Virus record (IMG/VR): IMGVR_UViG_3300025009_000292
Span: 1-34,018 of that record
Source of the DNA: a virus
Length of the DNA stretch: 34,018 bases
Reading direction: 5' to 3' (one strand)
Positions 28,526-34,018 of this stretch are shown in pieces. The position numbers and the translations under genes are program-made. The notes below the pieces were generated by a model. The model searched no databases and was not told the origin of the DNA. It saw nothing but the letters and a program-made list of their open reading frames with translations. Each line of letters begins with the position of its first letter. Position 1 is the stretch's first letter.

Positions 28526-28565
28526 GTCATTGCGAGACCGTGATCTTTACGGTCGAAGCAATCTC
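28526..28565. repeat. REP-like repeat, copy 3
   Basis: GTCATTGCGAGACCGTGATC ... GGTCGAAGCAATCTCC, with an ACCGT/ACGGT inner stem differing from copies 1 and 2 but with the same ends. It lies between the scaffold candidate and the coat gene. Confidence 0.7.
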
Positions 28566-28586
28566 CAAGTGGATTTAAGGACCTTC

Positions 28587-28955
28587 TTAGTCCTCAACAG
28601 TTCCGCCTGAGCGGACGAATTGGGCACGGTCAACAAGACTCATCTTGTCGTACTCCGCGCGTTTGATCACCGTCGGCTGAGAGCCTTCGGCGTCCTCGGG
28701 GGATGGATCGCTGATCGGCACAAAGTTTTTAGCGATGTCATTCGGGCGGTTTGCATTTTGCATCGCCTCGTACAGTGACACAGCCTCAGCGTGTTTTTTC
28801 TGTGCTTCGTCCAGCGCGGGGCGCAGATCAATCGTCGCTTTTAGTGTGCTTTCTTCCGACCCTTCGCGAAAGAGCGTATCAATTTCATTGGCGATCCGCT
28901 GTACTTCCGCATCTGCCGCATTAACGGCATCGAAATAAGGTTTCAAATCAAGCAT
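28587..28955 (-). CDS. Scaffolding protein candidate
   Basis: 122 residues from MLDLKPYFDAVNAADAEVQR. A long helix with coiled-coil character (IDTLFREGSEES ... ALDEAQKKHAEAVSLYEAMQ) is followed by an acidic tail. Placed between protease and coat gene, where phages encode the scaffold or delta domain. AGGAG precedes ATG 28955, overlapping the protease end. Confidence 0.65.
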   Translation of the reverse strand: MLDLKPYFDAVNAADAEVQRIANEIDTLFREGSEESTLKATIDLRPALDEAQKKHAEAVSLYEAMQNANRPNDIAKNFVPISDPSPEDAEGSQPTVIKRAEYDKMSLVDRAQFVRSGGTVED

Positions 28956-29784
28956 TTTCGTTCTCCTTTCGTAAAAGTTGAGAAACTCGATCGCGAAGTG
29001 TTTGCGCCTCGCGTTGGATGTCATCCTCCACAACCGGATCGCTGGATACCGGCTCTGTCGGGACATTTTCAATTTGGAAAGCTTCTGTCACTGCCTCTGG
29101 CACATTGGAATACTCGTTCAGGCAGTTCAGGAAAGCCGCATTTTGCAGTACGGAGTTGAGGTTTTTCACCGGACCACCCACAACTTCATCCACAAACCCC
29201 ATTTTTTTTGCGTCCTGGGCGGTCAGCCAGGTTTCATCGGTCATCAGTTTGGCCAGTTTTTCGGCTTCCATACCGGTTTTACCCTGGTAAGCTTCAACTA
29301 TTCCCTGTTTGATAACCTTCAGGAATTCGATCGTCTCTTTCAGATCTTCAACCGTGCCGTATAACATGCACGCCGGGTCGTGGATCATGAAGAATGCCGT
29401 GTCCTGCATCAGGATCCGGTCACCTGCCAGCGCAATATAGGTTGCAGCACTGGCGCACAACCCGTCAATACGGGTGGTCACACGCCCTGGGTAATCCACC
29501 AGCATCGCCCTGATCGCGCTCGCAGCCCACACCTCGCCGCCGCCAGAATGAATGCGCACGGTCACCGGTCCTCCCCTGCCAATGCTCATCAAGTCAGCCT
29601 TGAACTTTGCCGGGGTGATCTCGTCCCCCCACCAGCTGTACTCACTGATGTGCCCGTAGAATTCGATCTCGGGTTCCCCGCTGTCAGATTCCGCAGCGTC
29701 CCTCACGCGCCAGAATGGTTCATAGGGCTTGGCCGTCCCCTCAAAACACCGGATCGGATTATGACTTGCTTTGCTGTTTTTCAT
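28948..29784 (-). CDS. Prohead protease, ClpP-like
   Basis: 279 residues from ATG 29784 (GGAG five bases upstream). ClpP signatures: VTVRIHSGGGEVWAASAI, DGLCASAATYIALAGD with nucleophile Ser112, FFMIHDPA with His135. Such ClpP-type head maturation proteases digest scaffold or coat termini. The C-terminal 70 residues are acidic and coiled and may act as a built-in scaffold. It stands between portal and the scaffold candidate. Confidence 0.92.
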   Translation of the reverse strand: MKNSKASHNPIRCFEGTAKPYEPFWRVRDAAESDSGEPEIEFYGHISEYSWWGDEITPAKFKADLMSIGRGGPVTVRIHSGGGEVWAASAIRAMLVDYPGRVTTRIDGLCASAATYIALAGDRILMQDTAFFMIHDPACMLYGTVEDLKETIEFLKVIKQGIVEAYQGKTGMEAEKLAKLMTDETWLTAQDAKKMGFVDEVVGGPVKNLNSVLQNAAFLNCLNEYSNVPEAVTEAFQIENVPTEPVSSDPVVEDDIQREAQTLRDRVSQLLRKENENA

Positions 29785-31060
29785 CTTGGCTCCATTCATT
29801 TTGTAAATTTAGATCTTCCTTTGCCGGGTCAGGTGCGCTGATCGCCGTGATGCTGCCGTCGCTGTTGACCACAGCCATATTTGCAGGAATAAGGTGGATG
29901 TCGCCGCCGTCGTAAGCGCTCATGTCGTCCTTTTCGCGTCCTTCGTTCGGGGTCATCATCCCGTTTTGGATCCTTCTTGCCATTGTTTCAGCCCGTGCCT
30001 TGCTGTCCATTCGCAGTAAAGCCTCGCGTATGAACTTAAAATAAGTGTTCGGTTGCTCAGCGCTCGAGAGCCACCGGATCCTTGCCGCTTCTTCCCACGG
30101 CACCAGGTAGGCATCCAGCGTTCCCTGCAGGTACTCGATATATTTTTGCTCGTTGGAGTTGTACGCTTCCTTACCGCGATTAAGCATGTGCTCCGGCAGC
30201 CCGAAGAAATTACAAATGTCGCGGTCCGTGGCATCGATGCTCTCCAGGAACTGTGCATCCTTGAGCTGTATATCGATTGGGTTGAATTCCAATACACGTT
30301 TATCAAAGACCGCCAGGCGGTACGCATTCTCCGCCCCGCTCACAGCCTCTTCATACGCCACACGTACTTTGCCCCGTGCATCTGCATTCAGCTCGCCGTC
30401 CATTTTTACATAGGCAGCAGGCATGAATCCGTTTTTATAAAAAGCCGACTGGGTCTTGTGGGCCGCCAGTTGCTTCCCAAAGGTATCTCGCGCAAATGTG
30501 ATCACGCCCCGCCCTATGAACCCTGTCGGGTCTGGATTGATCAGCAAATGCAGGATCTCAACCGAAGGAATGTAGGAAGCCACCTGGTTGCTGAACACAT
30601 GCCGATACCAGAGATTGCCTTCCATGTCGAAGACTGGCGTGGTTTTGTCTGCAGGAAGGATCAAAAGCTGCCGCGGTCCCTTCGTCGGGCTCCAAATATA
30701 AGCATTCCCGTAGAACAGCAGCCACTCCATAGCCGCTTTTTTGAATTGAAAAGGCGTCCATCCCCATAGATTTGGGCTCACCTGCAGCAGGTACGCCATG
30801 TTTCGGGTCACCGGATCCGGGTCAACCTGGCTGATGGCGCGTCCATTCCGCCTGATCATCTGGAACGGCAGCTTTGCCACGTCGTCGCTGATGATGTTTT
30901 TTGCCCGGTACGCCGTCGCAATTGAACTGGACTTGGCAACCGATACCAATTCACCCGAGTTCGACCGGTAACCGTACGATGGCGCATAATCCGGGCGCGG
31001 GCTCGCCTGAGGATCTTCTTGGATCTTTTTATTTCCGCTCAATAATTCACTGAGGATCAT
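29759..31060 (-). CDS. Portal protein, HK97 family
   Basis: 433 residues. Features of HK97-type portals: SSSIATAYRAKNIISDDVAK LPFQ, WTPFQFKKAAMEWLLFYGNA YI, a membrane-free helical core with FFGLPEHMLN and YIEYLQGTLDAYLVPWEEAA, and the terminal crown. It forms the dodecameric DNA channel. AAAGGG before ATG 31060 fixes the start, overlapping the small membrane gene by ATGA. Confidence 0.95.
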   Translation of the reverse strand: MILSELLSGNKKIQEDPQASPRPDYAPSYGYRSNSGELVSVAKSSSIATAYRAKNIISDDVAKLPFQMIRRNGRAISQVDPDPVTRNMAYLLQVSPNLWGWTPFQFKKAAMEWLLFYGNAYIWSPTKGPRQLLILPADKTTPVFDMEGNLWYRHVFSNQVASYIPSVEILHLLINPDPTGFIGRGVITFARDTFGKQLAAHKTQSAFYKNGFMPAAYVKMDGELNADARGKVRVAYEEAVSGAENAYRLAVFDKRVLEFNPIDIQLKDAQFLESIDATDRDICNFFGLPEHMLNRGKEAYNSNEQKYIEYLQGTLDAYLVPWEEAARIRWLSSAEQPNTYFKFIREALLRMDSKARAETMARRIQNGMMTPNEGREKDDMSAYDGGDIHLIPANMAVVNSDGSITAISAPDPAKEDLNLQNEWSQDEKQQSKS

Positions 31061-31212
31061 ATTTTGCCCTTTACCCTTCCGATCAGTACACCAAACCCGA
31101 TCAACATCACGCCGCCAGTGATCCAGGTTGCAATAACACTCCACTGCACCAGTCCCACCAGGATACAAACACATCCGCCAAGCAGCAGAAGATCATCCAA
31201 ATACTTCTTCAT
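31057..31212 (-). CDS. Small two-helix membrane protein
   Basis: 51 residues, MKKYLDDLLLLGGCVCILVG then WSVIATWITGGVMLIGFGVL and a basic tail. AAGGAG lies six bases upstream. Its stop overlaps the portal start. Too short for many gene finders. Function unknown; a holin-like or assembly role is possible. Confidence 0.65.
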   Translation of the reverse strand: MKKYLDDLLLLGGCVCILVGLVQWSVIATWITGGVMLIGFGVLIGRVKGKI

Positions 31213-31757
31213 CGCTGCTCCTTATATGCTCCGAAAACAGTCACCAATGGCCCTGACATGGCTTTTACTCGCTGCCAGTTTGGCAGCATATTTTTTCCAT
31301 CTTCCACCCAGGGGGCAATGTGATGATCTAATGGGTAATGGAAGTGTGGTTTATCCTTGTAATCATGGAAATATTTCTGTTCACCCTGGTAACAATCCAT
31401 CCCGCACAAGATCACCGGATCGCACCCAAGCCAGCACGCAAACCAAGCCGCCAGATTTGAGCTGTAGAAACCCGTCCACACCGGCACATCGAACTGGATA
31501 TCTGAGGTAGGTTCAGGACTCACCTTAATGCGTTTAAAGGTTTTGACCGCTTCGTCAAGCTCCTCAAAACTATCCGGATGGTCGTTATAGACCATGAACG
31601 AAGGATTACACAGCATCAGCGCATGGTGATTCACCGCGATCAAAACACAACCGTTCGGCAGTTTCTTCATATCCGCAGGTAGACTGGGTCCGCCGCCCAA
31701 CACTGCAGCAGGGCGCCCCAGGTACTTGTCCTTGTATTCGCTCATCAACTTAACCAT
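31209..31757 (-). CDS. DUF115/MptE-like Rossmann-fold protein
   Basis: 182 residues. RPAAVLGGGPSLPADMKKLP begins a Rossmann-type nucleotide-binding loop, continuing VLIAVNHHALMLCNPSFMVY ND. This resembles the DUF115/MptE-like domain found in some phage cargo proteins near terminase. The later WFACWLGCDPVILCGMDCYQ GE also fits. Substrate unknown. GAGGG six bases upstream supports ATG 31757. Confidence 0.7.
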   Translation of the reverse strand: MVKLMSEYKDKYLGRPAAVLGGGPSLPADMKKLPNGCVLIAVNHHALMLCNPSFMVYNDHPDSFEELDEAVKTFKRIKVSPEPTSDIQFDVPVWTGFYSSNLAAWFACWLGCDPVILCGMDCYQGEQKYFHDYKDKPHFHYPLDHHIAPWVEDGKNMLPNWQRVKAMSGPLVTVFGAYKEQR

Positions 31758-31766
31758 GAGCTGCCC

Positions 31767-33536
31767 TCATTTCATCCCCCAATCTTCCGAAAGGATCTCA
31801 TCGCTGATATCCTTGAATCCGGCCGATTGCAGCACAGCCAGCCTCACCATCGCGTTAATAATTGCCGCCAGTGGATCAATGCGCTGCGTGTCATCCTTGT
31901 TCAATTTGCTCAACTTAATGTTTTCGTTGTTGTCGTGTACTTCCTTGGCGTTCCCCAGCGCCCACTTCAACAGCGGGCTGCCGTCATGGATGATTTTCTT
32001 TTGCGCGATCATCGTCCTGAATAATTTGGTAGGTTCGCTCAATGTCCGCGCACCCTGCCTGATCTCCACACACACCCGGCCCTGGTCTGTGAGCTGGGTC
32101 GCCAGATGGGTCGCGTTATAGGGGTCGTAAGCCACTTCCAATACCTTCAAGTGGTTCTCGGTCTCGTAGTCATCCATGTGTTTGACCACCGCGTCATAAT
32201 CCGTCACCGCCCCCTCGGTCATGGTCACCCACCCATCGTTAATCCAGTCTCGATAGGGGATCTTGTCCGTTTTCTCATGCCTCACCACTGCCTCAGATGG
32301 CATAAACCCATGCGCGCACACCGCGATCTTGTCTTCCTCTGGCAGATAGAACAAAAACCCGTCACCTGTCAGATCCATTGTCTTAGCCAGGTCAGTACCA
32401 AAGATACACGGCATGCCGTCAACCAGTTTTGCAAAAGCCTCCTGGCGCTGAGCCGGGGTCGACCGCTTGACTGGCAGCACCGAGAGCTCATCCCACAATG
32501 CCAGGTATTCACCGATGTACCCGCTCACAGTGTCATACACCCATTTATTCAGCCGCTTGATTCTGAAAGTCCTGATCTTGTCCGGGTCCTTCGAGGAGAA
32601 CGCCTCATCGTGTTCTTCCTGCAGCGCTTCCATTCCCTCGGGTATTGTTGCGATCAGCGGGTTAGCCTTGATCCAATTTTTGGGATCGTGCTCGTCATCG
32701 TCCTTATCCATCTCGCAGATATAAACAAAGTAACGATCATTCGCGATCGCTCCGGAAAGGATCTGTTTGCAGTATTCGTATTCCTTGAAGCACGGGCTTT
32801 TTTCAGCGTTCTCACCCGCCGTGGTGATGATCACCATCAACATTTGCGCTCTGTGCGCCCTGGCGCTGGCGATCAGGTCGTAGATCTTGCTCGTATCATG
32901 CGCATGGTATTCGTCAATGATCGCGCCTGAGGGGTTCAGTCCATCCTTGTTCTTGGTCTCTTTCGATAGGGGCATCAGCTTCCCGCCCCTGGTAATATGG
33001 CTCATCGTGTAGTTCCGGATCTTCATCCGCTTGGCAATATCCGGGCTTTTCTCAGCCATTACCTTTGCAATGTTATAGACAATGCGCGCCTGCTCTTTAT
33101 CCACAGCAGCGCAGTACACCGCGGGGTTTTCTTCCCCATCACCAACCATCAGGAAGTTAGCCACCCCGCCCAGGATCGTTGATTTCGCATTCTTTCTGGC
33201 CAGCTGGATGTACGCTTTCTTGAACCGGCGCAGACTACTTTTTTTATGGACCCACCCGAAGACGCACCCCAGCATGAACTTCTGGAACGGCGCCAAAATG
33301 ATCGGCTGACCTTCCAGCCTGCCTTCTACGTGGTGGCAGTACGTGAACCACTCATAGATCCGGTTGGCTTTATCTTCATCGAACACCCACGGGAAATTCT
33401 TCGTACCCTGGCGCTTAAGATCCTCCAGGTGCCGTTTGCACGCCAGCAGCTCCGACTGACCGACAACATATTTCCCCTCGGTCACATCGAGAGCATATAG
33501 AGTGCATGGGTGTAAAGTCTTGCTTTTCTTATCCAT
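31767..33536 (-). CDS. terL: Terminase large subunit
   Basis: 589 residues. The ATPase domain has a Walker A-like ARKNAKST (residues 113-120) and Walker B AIIDEYH (about 205). The nuclease domain shows FGTDLAKTMDLTGDG and later VAYDPYNATHLATQL with acidic residues of the RNase H-like fold. This is the packaging motor and headful or cos cutting enzyme, of the HK97/Terminase_1 type. TGATG coupling joins it to the small subunit. Confidence 0.95.
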   Translation of the reverse strand: MDKKSKTLHPCTLYALDVTEGKYVVGQSELLACKRHLEDLKRQGTKNFPWVFDEDKANRIYEWFTYCHHVEGRLEGQPIILAPFQKFMLGCVFGWVHKKSSLRRFKKAYIQLARKNAKSTILGGVANFLMVGDGEENPAVYCAAVDKEQARIVYNIAKVMAEKSPDIAKRMKIRNYTMSHITRGGKLMPLSKETKNKDGLNPSGAIIDEYHAHDTSKIYDLIASARAHRAQMLMVIITTAGENAEKSPCFKEYEYCKQILSGAIANDRYFVYICEMDKDDDEHDPKNWIKANPLIATIPEGMEALQEEHDEAFSSKDPDKIRTFRIKRLNKWVYDTVSGYIGEYLALWDELSVLPVKRSTPAQRQEAFAKLVDGMPCIFGTDLAKTMDLTGDGFLFYLPEEDKIAVCAHGFMPSEAVVRHEKTDKIPYRDWINDGWVTMTEGAVTDYDAVVKHMDDYETENHLKVLEVAYDPYNATHLATQLTDQGRVCVEIRQGARTLSEPTKLFRTMIAQKKIIHDGSPLLKWALGNAKEVHDNNENIKLSKLNKDDTQRIDPLAAIINAMVRLAVLQSAGFKDISDEILSEDWGMK

Positions 33537-33973
33537 CAGTCAAATTTCTCGCTAAACGAATCTTTGATCTTGTCTGCCTTTTTCTTCACCAGCCTCGCTC
33601 TTGCTGAGGGAGTAAGACCTAACTTGTCCGCATAACTGATCGCTATCCTGCTGTACGCCTGGAACTCCTTCACCTGGTCAGAGTCCAGCTTGTCCAACTT
33701 GATCAGCTTCTTCGCCTTAGATACGTTTTCGCAATATAACGCGAGGATCTCTGTATCCATGTTGTCCAGCAGCTCCACACCTTTCGTGGAAGCGAGTACA
33801 CGTTTCCATACTTCCTTGGCTCCTTTGGACAATTCACTCGGGGCATATAATCCGCGCGGTTTTGCCCGCTTGAGACCTTCGGCAGCCTTCTTCCTGGCTT
33901 CCTTTTCCGCCCGCGTCCAATGTTTTCCAGACCCGGCTTCCATGACTTCGTTGGTAACAGTTTGTGTAGGCAT
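33536..33973 (-). CDS. terS: Terminase small subunit, P27 family
   Basis: 145 residues. LSKGAKEVWKRVLASTKGVE and the terminal YADKLGLTPSARARL are characteristic of the P27-type small terminase. The N-terminal part is basic (EARKKAAEGLKRAKPRG), and would bind the packaging site. The start at 33973 has only a weak ribosome binding site; the small frame from the left window end would stop just upstream. Confidence 0.9.
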   Translation of the reverse strand: MPTQTVTNEVMEAGSGKHWTRAEKEARKKAAEGLKRAKPRGLYAPSELSKGAKEVWKRVLASTKGVELLDNMDTEILALYCENVSKAKKLIKLDKLDSDQVKEFQAYSRIAISYADKLGLTPSARARLVKKKADKIKDSFSEKFD

Positions 33974-34018
33974 CCATCTTCAATCAATTCTGATCGGGGA
34001 ATAAATTATGCGTTCGAG

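Overview
The window reads as the complete or near-complete genome of a temperate siphovirus of about 34 kb, not as a bacterial chromosome segment. It carries small and large terminase, portal, ClpP-like protease, scaffold candidate, coat protein, head-tail connectors, tail tube, frameshifted tail chaperones, tape measure, tail hub, fibre-like proteins, endolysin, replication genes, a repressor and a tyrosine integrase. The left end (HNH endonuclease) and the right end (small terminase) are neighbours in many phages. A short frame stays open across the joined ends, so the sequence is probably a circular or circularly permuted genome opened between these two genes. An attP-like segment matching the 3' half of a tRNA-Pro(GGG) sits intact in the middle, next to integrase. 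This also argues for the free phage form and not an integrated prophage.

Layout. (1) 11998 to 1545, minus strand: early operon running leftward from a near-consensus promoter. It holds ribbon-helix-helix and other tiny proteins, a winged-helix protein, a replication initiator with a DnaA domain-I-like end, a DNA polymerase III beta clamp, a ParB-like protein, HTH and zinc proteins, a Pol-beta-like nucleotidyltransferase, a VRR-NUC nuclease and a lone LuxR-type HTH protein. (2) 1535 to 1200: duplicated promoter-like units and a terminator, probably the late control region. (3) 1193 to 30, then 33973 to 14552, minus strand: two membrane proteins, HNH, terminase, head, tail, fibres, lysin, metallophosphoesterase and a small HTH-like protein, ending at a terminator near 14490. 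(4) 12057 to 14395, plus strand: repressor, zinc-finger membrane protein, attP, integrase and a small unknown. This is the lysogeny module and the only clear plus-strand block.

The most unusual feature is a family of intergenic hairpins. They usually begin just after a stop codon and lie before the next ribosome binding site. In plus-strand terms many read GCGTAC, stem-loop, TTCC; stems change by paired substitutions while the frame of the element is kept. At least a dozen members punctuate the early and late operons, and two seem to have been absorbed into reading frames.

Host: strong Shine-Dalgarno sites and sigma70-type promoters show a bacterium. REP-like palindromes, the GH25-SH3 lysin and general protein style suggest an uncultivated environmental lineage, perhaps Chloroflexota (Anaerolineae), but this is a weak inference. 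All functional calls come from reading motifs by eye; no database search was run.
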